NCBI GenBank assembly: GCA_946479825.1
Contig: CAMLHU010000006.1
Location: 1 to 22,911, forward strand
Direction: 5' to 3'
DNA length: 22,911 nucleotides
From: an uncultured Gemmatimonadota bacterium
GTDB lineage: Bacteria; Gemmatimonadota; Gemmatimonadetes; Gemmatimonadales; GWC2-71-9
A model generated the notes under the pieces. It saw nothing but the letters and a program-made list of their open reading frames with translations, had not been told where the DNA came from and searched no databases. Positions 8,019-14,049 of this stretch are shown here, piece after piece (the first letter of the stretch is position 1; each line of letters begins with the position of its first letter). Both the position numbers and the translations under genes were made by a program.

Positions 8019-8426
8019 TCAGGGACGGGACCGGAGCAGCGCGACGGCGATGGCCGCGAGCCCGGCGATGATGAGCAGGATGAGCAGTTGGCGCCGTCGC
8101 TCGCCGGCCGCGCCCTGATCCATGGATGGCGGGGCGCCGGTGAGTGCCGGCGAGGCGCCCTGGCCGGCCCGGGCCCGCTCGTACGCCTCCCGGACCTCCG
8201 GGGGCATCTCGTCGAGACTGCCGTACTCCTTGCCGCCGACCTTGAACCGGGTCCGCACGTTCACGTTCATCCGGATCGCGCCGGCGTGCGAGGTGGCGGG
8301 GTCGAGCTTGGCCCGCTGCTCCGGCGTCAGCAGCCCCATCACCCGATCATACTCCGCCCGCACGTCGGCGGGCATCGCATCTACGGAGTCGTACTCGGTG
8401 CCGTTGAAGATGAGTCTTGGCGGCAT
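8019..8426 (-). CDS. Small tail-anchored protein with duplicated EYxSxDxMPxxVR repeat
   Basis: A 135-residue protein without a family I can name. It contains two copies of a roughly 30-residue unit: LIFNGTEYDSVDAMPADVR (about residues 5-23) and RFKVGGKEYGSLDEMPPEVR (about 60-79), each followed by an E/A-Y-[DE]-R helix. A linker rich in Pro, Gly and Ser follows. A single hydrophobic helix (LLILLIIAGLAAIAVALL, about 114-131) ends the protein with RSRP, so it is probably C-terminally membrane-anchored with the repeats in the cytoplasm. It is the first gene of a two-gene unit with DoxX. ATG 8426 lacks an obvious ribosome binding site, and repeat array C starts ten bases upstream. Coding status is supported by the internal duplication and operon spacing. 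Confidence 0.82.
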   Translation of the reverse strand: MPPRLIFNGTEYDSVDAMPADVRAEYDRVMGLLTPEQRAKLDPATSHAGAIRMNVNVRTRFKVGGKEYGSLDEMPPEVREAYERARAGQGASPALTGAPPSMDQGAAGERRRQLLILLIIAGLAAIAVALLRSRP

Positions 8427-8435
8427 ACGGGGCTC

Positions 8436-8491
8436 GTGGGACAGGGGTCAGGGGACAGTGGGTCAGGGGGTCAGTGGGTCAGGGGACAGGG
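8436..8491. repeat. Tandem array C (G[TG]GGG[TA]CA, 7-8 base units)
   Basis: Units GTGGGACA, GGGGTCA, GGGGACA, GTGGGTCA, GGGGGTCA, GTGGGTCA, GGGGACA run without interruption, mixing 7- and 8-base spacing. It is the inverted counterpart of array D at 8578-8633, which carries TGACCCA-type units. Confidence 0.9.
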
Positions 8492-8525
8492 CACCTGCAT
8501 CGCGAATGGTCGCGAGTGTGTTCAG

Positions 8526-8573
8526 CGCCGGACCACGTAGGGATCCTTCGCTTCGCTCAGGATGACTCCGGCG
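8526..8573. repeat. 48-bp dispersed-type repeat element bounded by CGCCGGA/TCCGGCG inverted repeats
   Basis: A perfect 7-bp inverted repeat (CGCCGGA at 8526-8532, TCCGGCG at 8567-8573) encloses an inner stem ATCCT (8543-8547) / AGGAT (8559-8563) with the core TTCGCTTCGCTCAGGATGAC. The minus strand translates to VILSEAKDP and the plus strand to LRFAQDD, strings I recognise as recurrent in spurious small ORFs of many unrelated environmental genomes, which marks it as a widespread intergenic repeat. It lies exactly between the inverted arrays C and D. Its dispersal is recalled knowledge and needs a search. Confidence 0.75.
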
Positions 8574-8577
8574 TTTT

Positions 8578-8633
8578 CCGACTCTCCGACCCACTGACCC
8601 ACCGACTCACCGACCCACCGACCCACTGACCCC
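8578..8633. repeat. Octamer tandem array D (C[CT]GAC[CT]C[AT]), 7 units
   Basis: Seven units in exact 8-base register: CCGACTCT, CCGACCCA, CTGACCCA, CCGACTCA, CCGACCCA, CCGACCCA, CTGACCCC. The array ends five bases from the TGA stop (8638-8640) of the Xaa-Pro aminopeptidase gene. It is the reverse complement family of array C, so the two could pair across the element between them. Confidence 0.95.
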
Positions 8634-8637
8634 CCAC

Positions 8638-10116
8638 TCACTCCGCCGGACAGCTCGGGGCCGGGCGCTTGGCGATCGTCGCCTCCACCTCGGCGATCTC
8701 CCGCGGCGCTGGCGAGATCCGCTCGGTCCCCTGCGGCGTGATGACGTAGTCGTCCTCGATCCGCACGCCCATCTCGCCATACCGCGCCAGCACCGGCCGC
8801 ACCCGCGCGATGAACGCGCGGTTCTTCGGCGTGTCGGGGAGGATGTCGAGAAGCTTGGGGCTCAGGTAGAGCCCCGGCTCGATGGTGAACGCGTCGCCCA
8901 CCTGGAAGGTGCGGTCGCCGTAATACCCCTGCACCGGGTCGTGCACCGCGAGGCCCAGGCCGTGGCTGATCCCGTGGATGGCCCAGAGCTGGACCTGACG
9001 GCAGGCGCGCGGGTTCCGGGCGCAGTCCGCCGGCCAGGGCGGGTCGAAGGTCGCGGTGGCGGAATCCACCAGGCCGAGCCGGGCGAGGCCCCGGGCGCGG
9101 ACGTCGAGCGACGAATCCTGCGCCGCGACCATCGACATCCCGGCGCGCGAGTTCCGCTCGGCGGCGGCCTGCGCGTCGCGGACCAGCTGGTAGATCTCCC
9201 GTTGCGCGGGGGTGAACGTGCCGCTCACCGGCAGGGTGCGGGTGATGTCGGCGGCGTACCCCTTCACCTGCGCCGCGGCGTCCACCACCACGAGGTCCCC
9301 CGGCTTGAGCTCCCGGGTGTCCTTCATGTAGTGGAGGATGGTGCCGTTGGGCCCGGCGCCGACGATGGAGCCGTACGCCACGCGGTCGGCGCCCCCGCGG
9401 CCGAAGACGCACTCCGCGATGGCGCGGAGGTCGTACTCGTGCATCCCGGGCGCGATGTTGCGCATCAGCGCGACGTGACCCCGGGCGCTCACCGCCGCCG
9501 CGTCACGAAGCAACGCGATCTCGGCCGGGCTCTTGCGGGCCCGGAGCCGGTCCACGATCGGGTGCGCGTCCTTGATCTCGACACCGGCGTGGCGCGAGGC
9601 GAACGCCTGCATGAACGCCGCTCCCCGGGTGAGCGAGTCGGCCGCGGCGAAGTCCTCGTCCGCGAAGTCGCGCAGGGTGTAGAACGGGAGCCCGGCCGCG
9701 GCGAGCGAATCCATTGCGGCGGCGAAGCCGTTCACCGGGACCGACGGGAGCCCGGTCGCGGCGGCGATCGCGGCCGAGTCGGGTTCCTCGCCGTAGTAGA
9801 GCGCCCGCCGCGGGGTGCTCCGGGTGACGTAGAGCGTCCCGGTGCCGCGGCCGTGGCGGACGACCAGGATCAGGTCGGCGTCGGCGTAGTCGTAGCCGGT
9901 GAGATAATGGAACGCGGGGAGCTGGAAGAACGGGCCGAAGTCGCTCACCGGCGTGCGCTCGCCGAACGCCACCACGATGCCGTCGCCGACGCGGGCGGCG
10001 AGCGAGTCGCGCCGGGCGGCGTACTCGGAGGGCGCGATCTGGGCCGCGACCGGCGCGGCGGGGGCGAGCGCCGCGCCGAGGAGCGCGGCGAGGACGAACC
10101 GACGAAGGGCGGGCAT
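8638..10116 (-). CDS. Secreted Xaa-Pro aminopeptidase (M24B)
   Basis: Dinuclear-metal aminopeptidase removing an N-terminal residue before proline, here exported. A signal peptide covers residues 1-25 (Ala-rich, cleavage near VAA-QIA). The N-terminal creatinase-like domain follows (about 30-190). The catalytic pita-bread domain has all five metal ligands: Asp279 (VVVDAAAQ), Asp290 (ADITRT), His385 (HGISHGLG), Glu413 (TIEPGLY) and Glu454 (RIEDDYV), plus the catalytic HD at 392-393. Length of 492 residues is normal for the exported branch. ATG 10116 has AAAGG upstream and lies 29 bases after the PAS/zinc-ribbon gene, so the two are probably cotranscribed. Its stop codon touches array D. Likely role is peptide scavenging. 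Confidence 0.95.
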   Translation of the reverse strand: MPALRRFVLAALLGAALAPAAPVAAQIAPSEYAARRDSLAARVGDGIVVAFGERTPVSDFGPFFQLPAFHYLTGYDYADADLILVVRHGRGTGTLYVTRSTPRRALYYGEEPDSAAIAAATGLPSVPVNGFAAAMDSLAAAGLPFYTLRDFADEDFAAADSLTRGAAFMQAFASRHAGVEIKDAHPIVDRLRARKSPAEIALLRDAAAVSARGHVALMRNIAPGMHEYDLRAIAECVFGRGGADRVAYGSIVGAGPNGTILHYMKDTRELKPGDLVVVDAAAQVKGYAADITRTLPVSGTFTPAQREIYQLVRDAQAAAERNSRAGMSMVAAQDSSLDVRARGLARLGLVDSATATFDPPWPADCARNPRACRQVQLWAIHGISHGLGLAVHDPVQGYYGDRTFQVGDAFTIEPGLYLSPKLLDILPDTPKNRAFIARVRPVLARYGEMGVRIEDDYVITPQGTERISPAPREIAEVEATIAKRPAPSCPAE

Positions 10117-10145
10117 GGGAACCTTTCGGCCGCGGCGGGCCAGGG

Positions 10146-10793
10146 TCAGTGTCCGGCTTCGAGCACGTTCAGCGTGACGCTGCCCGGGCCGCCGGCGCTG
10201 AAGTCGTCGATGAACGCGGTCATCGCGCGCTCACATTCGGGGCAGATCCCGTGGGTGATCGGCGGCAGGGCGCCCCGCTCGAGCAGGCCGAGCTGCAGCA
10301 GCGCGTCCTCGAGCTCCATCCAGCGGCCGGCGGGGTCGGCCACCCGGTTGCACCAGCCGCACATCCGGAGCACCGGGCCGAAGGCGAACGCCAACGGGTC
10401 CACGTGGCGCAGCGTCCGCCCCCGGCGGTCCACTGTGTCGATCTCGATCGCGAGCGCGCCCTCCGGCCTGGGCCGGACGTGCATCAGCAGGAGCCGGCGC
10501 TCGTCCGGTGCGTCGCACCGCAACTGGATGTCGGCGGAGCGGCCCTGGGCCCGGACGCGCCCGAAGAGCCGCCGGTAGAGCTCCCGCGTGGTCCCGTCGG
10601 AGATGAACTCCCAGATGGACCGGCCGACGATGGCCTGCGGCTGCAGGGCGTCCCCGGCGCCATTCCGGGTCGCGAACCGCACCCACGCCCCCGTGACGGA
10701 CTGGATCCGGTCGTCGGGGGTGAGCTCGTACCCGACCGCGGCTTCGGGGCCGGTCTGGGCGGGGGTGGGGGTGGACTTGCCGGGAGGGGTCAT
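10146..10793 (-). CDS. Small PAS-like protein with C-terminal CxxC...HGICPEC module
   Basis: A 215-residue cytoplasmic protein. Residues about 19-125 look like one PAS domain (GYELTPDDRIQSVTGAW start, then VGRSIWEFI and ERRLLLMHVRP). The C-terminus has a Cys4-type module: MCGWCNRVADPAGRWMELE (Cys145, Cys148) and THGICPECERAM (His181, Cys184, Cys187). That paired motif is familiar as a tail on PAS proteins and response regulators, where it probably binds a metal, but its function is not established. No kinase or DNA-binding output domain follows, so this is a sensor-only protein. The frame is open to 10901, but ATG 10793 directly precedes the PAS region. There is no Shine-Dalgarno; a TATAAG hexamer nine bases upstream suggests a nearly leaderless mRNA. 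Confidence 0.8.
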   Translation of the reverse strand: MTPPGKSTPTPAQTGPEAAVGYELTPDDRIQSVTGAWVRFATRNGAGDALQPQAIVGRSIWEFISDGTTRELYRRLFGRVRAQGRSADIQLRCDAPDERRLLLMHVRPRPEGALAIEIDTVDRRGRTLRHVDPLAFAFGPVLRMCGWCNRVADPAGRWMELEDALLQLGLLERGALPPITHGICPECERAMTAFIDDFSAGGPGSVTLNVLEAGH

Positions 10794-10802
10794 CTGCTGT
10801 AG

Positions 10803-10808
10803 CTTATA
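10803..10808 (-). promoter_or_regulatory. Candidate -10 element for the PAS gene
   Basis: TATAAG on the minus strand ends ten bases before ATG 10793. A transcript from it would begin within a few bases of the start codon. A weak TTGCGC lies 15 bases further upstream. Inference from spacing. Confidence 0.4.
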
Positions 10809-10819
10809 TCCAGCGATCG

Positions 10820-10836
10820 GCGTGCGCAAAGCACGC
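10820..10836. promoter_or_regulatory. Perfect inverted repeat GCGTGC-N5-GCACGC
   Basis: Six-base arms around GCAAA, located in the divergent region between the PAS gene and cspA, upstream of the PAS -10. It could be an operator or the first stem of the cspA leader. Confidence 0.45.
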
Positions 10837-10858
10837 AGATGTTCCGGTGAGACCAGAT

Positions 10859-10888
10859 GGGGGCCCGGCGAGATCCGGCCCCCTTTGT
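10859..10888 (+). terminator. Terminator-like hairpin in the cspA upstream region
   Basis: Left arm GGGGGCCCGG (10859-10868), loop CGAGAT, right arm CCGGCCCCC (10875-10883) with one bulged C, followed by TTTGT. No plus-strand gene ends upstream, so it is either an attenuator in a long cspA leader, the end of a short RNA, or a block against antisense transcription. Weak U tract. Confidence 0.5.
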
Positions 10889-11031
10889 CGTACGGTCCCA
10901 CGATCGCTCGCCGGACGGCGATCCGCGCCGTGGCGGGAACAGCGCCCCTCGTGAGGCTCGTTCACGAACAACCAGAGTAGTCGGGCAGGACGGCGCAGCC
11001 GGACTCCGATTACGAACACAGGAGTACGGCA

Positions 11032-11241
11032 ATGCGTACCACCGGCACCGTGAAGTGGTTCAATGACGCCAAGGGCTTCGGGTTCATCACCCCGGCCGAC
11101 GGCTCCAAGGACTGCTTCGTCCATCACTCGGCCATCCAGTCCCAGGGCTTCCGCACCCTCGCCGAAGGCGAGAAGGTGGAGTTCGACATCGTGCAGGGCC
11201 AGAAGGGCCCCGCCGCCGAGAACGTCACCAAGGTGCAGTAA
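11032..11241 (+). CDS. CspA-family cold-shock protein
   Basis: A 69-residue single cold-shock domain that binds single-stranded RNA/DNA and melts mRNA structure. It has the RNP1 motif KGFGFI (residues about 14-19), RNP2-like DCFVHHSAI (about 27-35) and the GTVKWFN start. RNP2 has Cys where Val is usual and HH rather than HF, a minor deviation. AGGAG seven bases before ATG 11032 is a good ribosome binding site. The gene is monocistronic, bounded by a long divergent leader with several inverted repeats and by a 32-bp perfect palindrome downstream. Long structured leaders are typical of cspA-type genes that respond to temperature, but this family also has constitutive members. Confidence 0.97.
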   Translation: MRTTGTVKWFNDAKGFGFITPADGSKDCFVHHSAIQSQGFRTLAEGEKVEFDIVQGQKGPAAENVTKVQ

Positions 11242-11275
11242 CTGGCGACAGGCAGTCTGAAGTGAGCGGTGCGAA

Positions 11276-11316
11276 GGGCCCCCGGTCGAGATCTCGACCG
11301 GGGGCCCATTCGTTTG
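11276..11316. terminator. 32-bp perfect palindromic terminator after cspA
   Basis: GGGCCCCCGGTCGAGA (11276-11291) and its exact complement (11292-11307) form a perfect 16-bp stem, followed on the plus strand by ATTCGTTTG. It serves cspA on the plus strand and could also stop minus-strand transcription arriving from the S10 gene. Confidence 0.85.
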
Positions 11317-11351
11317 TCACCTGGTGCGGCTGTTCCCACCCGCGCCCCGCT

Positions 11352-11379
11352 TACCGCTCACCGCTCACCGCTCACCGCT
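11352..11379. repeat. Heptamer tandem array E (CACCGCT), 4 units
   Basis: TACCGCT followed by CACCGCT three times in exact 7-base register. The last unit overlaps the TAG stop codon of the S10 peptidase gene (11378-11380). On the sense strand of that gene the unit reads AGCGGTG. Confidence 0.9.
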
Positions 11380-12925
11380 ACTGATGGGTCCCCTGGATGA
11401 ACGCCGCCACGTTGGCCTTGAGCTTGGTCAGCGCGGGGTCGAGGACGTACATCATGTGGCCGGCGTCGTAGTACTTGAGCTCGATCCGGCTGCGGGCCGC
11501 GGGCTGCATCGGCAGGTGGTCCATGGTGTACTCGGTGGCGAAGAACGGCGTGGCGAGGTCGTAGTAGCCGTTCTCGACCTGGACCCGGAGGTTCGGGTTG
11601 GAGACCAGCGCCCGCGCCAGGTCGCCGCCGACGTAGGTGGCGGAGGTCCAGCCGCCACGGCCGCGGTTCCAGTTCCAGCCGCGCACGTTGCCCATCGTGG
11701 CGTAGGGCTTGTCCTTGCCGTACTTGAGCTCTTCGCGCACGTAGCTGTTCCACACGGCGGTGTACGCGCCGGTGATGGCGTTGGACTGCGGGTCGTACTC
11801 GGCCTCTTCGCTCAGCAGGTCGAAGGTCGGCCCGGTGAAGCGCGAGTCGAGCCGCCCCACGATGACGCCCTTGGAGCGCTGGAGCTCTTCCATGAACTGC
11901 CCCAGCGTGACGCGCAGGTTGGCCTTGAGGAGGTAGTCCTCCGACAGGCCGGTGTAGGCCGAGAGCTGCTTCGCGACCGCGGCCTTCTCGTCGGCGGAAA
12001 TGGACAGGCCCTGGTCGAGCGCCCTGGCGTAGGGACCCATCGCGTAGTCACGCACCTGCTGGAGGAACGCGCCGAGGTCGGCCGGGGCCGGGATCACCTT
12101 GTGGTAGATCGCCGTGGCGGCGTAGCTCGGCAGGTAGAGCTCGTACGAGATGTCGTGCCCGGCGGCGAAGTTGAGGGTCTCGAAGTCGAGCACCGACGAG
12201 ATGAGGACGACGCCGTTGAAGTCCATCCCGTCGCGCTCCTGCAGCCGGTTGACCAGCACCGCCGAGCGGGTGGTGCCGTAGCTCTCGCCAAGGAGGTACT
12301 TGGGGGAGTTCCAGCGGCCGTAGCGCGAGACGTAGCTCGAGATGAACTGCTCGATGGACGCCGCGTCCTCGTCCACGCCCCAGAAATCCTTGCCGGTCCC
12401 CTTGCCGATCACCTTGCTGAACCCGGTCCCGATCGGGTCGATGAAGACCAGGTCGGAGACGTCGAGCAGCGAGTTGGCGTTGTCCACCAGGGTGTACGGC
12501 GCCGGCGGGGTGGGGGAGGCGTCGGAGGTGACCACCTTCCGCGGGCCGAACGCGCCCATCTGCAGCCAGACGGTCGAGGAGCCGGGGCCGCCGTTGTAGA
12601 TGAACGTGATCGGCCGGTGGCTCAGGTCGCGGGTGTCGGTCCGGGTGTAGGCGGTGAAATACATCGAGCCGATGGCCTGGCCGGAGTCGTTCTTGATCAG
12701 CATCGTGGCGGCGAGGGCGCGGTACGGCACGGGCTTGCCGCCGATGGTGACGGTGTGCTCGGTGGCCGACGAATCCTCGCCCGGGGTGGACGGGGTCTCC
12801 TTGGGCGCGCTGGTATCGGACTCGGCGCGCTGCGGCCGGTCGCCCCGGGCGGGGCGCTGCGCCGGCAGCGGGGCCGCGAGGAACGCCGCGGCGAAGAGCA
12901 GGAACGACGGACGGATGGATCGCAT
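11378..12925 (-). CDS. Secreted S10-family serine carboxypeptidase-like protein
   Basis: Predicted exported alpha/beta-hydrolase peptidase of the S10 family. Of 515 residues, 1-23 form a signal peptide ending at PLPAQ, followed by a disordered Pro/Ser/Thr-rich linker (about 24-55). The catalytic triad is visible: Ser215 in GESYGT, Asp456 in GYYDLATPF and His490 in DAGHMMY. The oxyanion/substrate motif NGGPGSS is at 111-117. This set matches the bacterial S10 branch common in soil bacteria. ATG 12925 is chosen over one seven codons upstream because GGAGG lies five bases before it and the signal peptide starts MRSIRPSFLL. It follows the thioesterase gene with a 94-base gap, and its stop overlaps array E. 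Confidence 0.94.
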   Translation of the reverse strand: MRSIRPSFLLFAAAFLAAPLPAQRPARGDRPQRAESDTSAPKETPSTPGEDSSATEHTVTIGGKPVPYRALAATMLIKNDSGQAIGSMYFTAYTRTDTRDLSHRPITFIYNGGPGSSTVWLQMGAFGPRKVVTSDASPTPPAPYTLVDNANSLLDVSDLVFIDPIGTGFSKVIGKGTGKDFWGVDEDAASIEQFISSYVSRYGRWNSPKYLLGESYGTTRSAVLVNRLQERDGMDFNGVVLISSVLDFETLNFAAGHDISYELYLPSYAATAIYHKVIPAPADLGAFLQQVRDYAMGPYARALDQGLSISADEKAAVAKQLSAYTGLSEDYLLKANLRVTLGQFMEELQRSKGVIVGRLDSRFTGPTFDLLSEEAEYDPQSNAITGAYTAVWNSYVREELKYGKDKPYATMGNVRGWNWNRGRGGWTSATYVGGDLARALVSNPNLRVQVENGYYDLATPFFATEYTMDHLPMQPAARSRIELKYYDAGHMMYVLDPALTKLKANVAAFIQGTHQ

Positions 12926-13002
12926 CAGGCCTCCGAGTGGTGACACGGGGACGGGCGCCGAGCGCCCGGCCCGGAATGGTGGTGCGTGCGAGATGGTGAG
13001 GT

Positions 13003-13020
13003 GAAGGACTCCGCTCCTTC
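13003..13020 (-). terminator. Hairpin directly after the thioesterase stop
   Basis: Six-base arms GAAGGA (13003-13008) and TCCTTC (13015-13020) with loop CTCCGC, beginning inside the thioesterase stop codon. There is no U tract, so it may be an mRNA-stabilising or partial terminator hairpin between the thioesterase and S10 genes. Confidence 0.4.
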
Positions 13021-13448
13021 TACGGACGGGCCGGCCGATCGGTTGCAGCCCCGACCGAGAACCGCTCCCGGACGTCCTCCGGCACCCGGCGGGGCCGGCC
13101 GGTGGCGGCGTCCACCGGGCACCAGAGCGTGCGGGAGCGTGCGAGGAGCCGGCCGTCGCGCTCGCGGGTGAGCTCGACGAACCGCTCGAACTTGATCCCC
13201 TCCGCGGCGCCGACCCAGGTGCGGGCCCGGACCCGGTCGCCGGGGAGCGCGGCGTCGTGGTAGTCGATCTCGTGGCGGAGCATCACCCAGGCGAGCGCCG
13301 CCCGCTGTGCCGCAGTGGCGCCGTGGGTCCAGTGGGCCACCGCGATGTCGTTGACCCAGCGGACGTACACGGTGTTGTTGACGTGGCCGCGCTCGTCAAT
13401 GTCGGCGGGCTGGACGTCGAACGTCGCCTCGTACGGCGGGATGGTCAT
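13020..13448 (-). CDS. Acyl-CoA thioesterase, 4HBT hot-dog family
   Basis: Predicted hydrolase of acyl-CoA thioesters. The 142-residue protein has the 4-hydroxybenzoyl-CoA thioesterase signature DIDERGHVNNTVYVRWVND (about 16-34), with Asp16 or Asp18 as the probable catalytic residue, and LRHEIDYHDAALPGDRVRARTWV, the second conserved strand region. The C-terminal tail after RERFSVG is Pro/Ala rich. ATG 13448 follows the upstream DUF6314-like stop (TGA 13455-13453) by four bases, so the two are translationally linked. Acyl substrate is unknown. Confidence 0.92.
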   Translation of the reverse strand: MTIPPYEATFDVQPADIDERGHVNNTVYVRWVNDIAVAHWTHGATAAQRAALAWVMLRHEIDYHDAALPGDRVRARTWVGAAEGIKFERFVELTRERDGRLLARSRTLWCPVDAATGRPRRVPEDVRERFSVGAATDRPARP

Positions 13449-13452
13449 CGGG

Positions 13453-13962
13453 TCAGGCGCGGGTAAGGTAGCGCGCCCGCAGCACGTAGCCGGTGGTCGG
13501 GCCGGTCACGGTCCAGACGGTGGTCACCCCGTCGTGGCCGAGCTCGACCTCGACGGCGTAGCGGTCATCGGCGCAGTGGTGCGGCGCGGCGGAGGCCCAG
13601 CGGTCGTGGCCCGCCGCGACCAGCTCGACCAGCGGGACGGGGCGGTCGGCGCCGAAGCGCAGGTGCGACACCGCGATGGTGTCGTCGGCGCGGCGGTGCC
13701 AGGCGTAGGCCGAGGAGAACCGGGTGCCCTGCATCGGGCCGGCGGTCCACTCGCCGCGCTCGCGCCAGGTGATCTCCTGCGGCCGGCCGCTCAGCCACTC
13801 GACGACCCCCTCGGCGGCGCCCTCGACCCACTCCATCTCTCCGTCTCTCCGCCCCTCCGCCCGCCCGTCCGCCGGCCCCACCTCGAACACCACCCGTTTC
13901 ACGGTCCGGAGGCGGAGCCAGAGGCGGTCCACTGCGCTGCGAGGAGGGGATTGGATCGGCAC
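13453..13962 (-). CDS. DUF6314-like small protein
   Basis: A protein of about 169 residues with no assigned reaction. The central and C-terminal part (ITWRERGEW, SSAYAWHRRADDTIAVSHLRFG, PVPLVEL, PHHCADDRYAV, WTVTGPTTGYVLRARY) resembles DUF6314, a beta-rich family of unknown function. That is recognition by motif pattern, not a search. The start is uncertain: GTG 13962 (MPIQSPPRSAVDRLWLRL), GTG 13932 and ATG 13836 are all in frame. The longer forms include LWLRLRTVKRVVFEV, which fits the family N-terminus, so 13962 is used; no candidate has a strong ribosome binding site. The frame stays open far beyond, but that is antisense to the M1 gene. An octamer-like repeat stretch lies inside at 13836-13867. 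Confidence 0.72.
   Translation of the reverse strand: MPIQSPPRSAVDRLWLRLRTVKRVVFEVGPADGRAEGRRDGEMEWVEGAAEGVVEWLSGRPQEITWRERGEWTAGPMQGTRFSSAYAWHRRADDTIAVSHLRFGADRPVPLVELVAAGHDRWASAAPHHCADDRYAVEVELGHDGVTTVWTVTGPTTGYVLRARYLTRA
13836..13867. repeat. Octamer-period stretch inside the DUF6314-like gene
   Basis: TCTCTCCG, TCTCTCCG, CCCCTCCG, CCCGCCCG in exact 8-base register. It encodes the low-complexity GRAEGRRDGE segment of the protein. The unit resembles that of array B. It may be an array within a coding region or ordinary low complexity. Confidence 0.55.
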
Positions 13963-14007
13963 GGCAGGGAACGTACTCCGGCCCGGGCGGAGCCGCGAGG
14001 GGCGGGG

Positions 14008-14013
14008 TATAAT
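14008..14013 (+). promoter_or_regulatory. Perfect TATAAT -10 element for the M1 peptidase gene
   Basis: TATAAT stands out in a very GC-rich 87-bp divergent spacer, 36 bases before ATG 14050. No TTGACA-like -35 is visible 16-18 bases upstream (GGGCGG there), so an activator or a different sigma factor may be involved. Confidence 0.55.
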
Positions 14014-14049
14014 AGGAACGTCCATCCCGCTCCACCGTCCGGAGGCCCG

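Noticed and set aside
8522..8565. Coding of the VILSEAKDP peptide
   Set aside because: The peptide is a known artefact of translating a dispersed intergenic repeat; it has no start codon or ribosome binding site here.
7499..8633. CRISPR array
   Set aside because: Units are 7-8 bases with no spacers, no leader and no cas genes.
8941..10578. Long plus-strand frame antisense to the Xaa-Pro aminopeptidase and PAS genes
   Set aside because: It mirrors two genes with clear catalytic or cysteine motifs and shows no family features of its own.
10794..10901. N-terminal extension of the PAS gene to 10901
   Set aside because: The frame is open, but it runs through the promoter-like TATAAG and two hairpins and adds residues before an intact domain start.
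11324..12943. Plus-strand frame antisense to the S10 gene
   Set aside because: Antisense shadow; the opposite strand has a complete catalytic triad, signal peptide and ribosome binding site.
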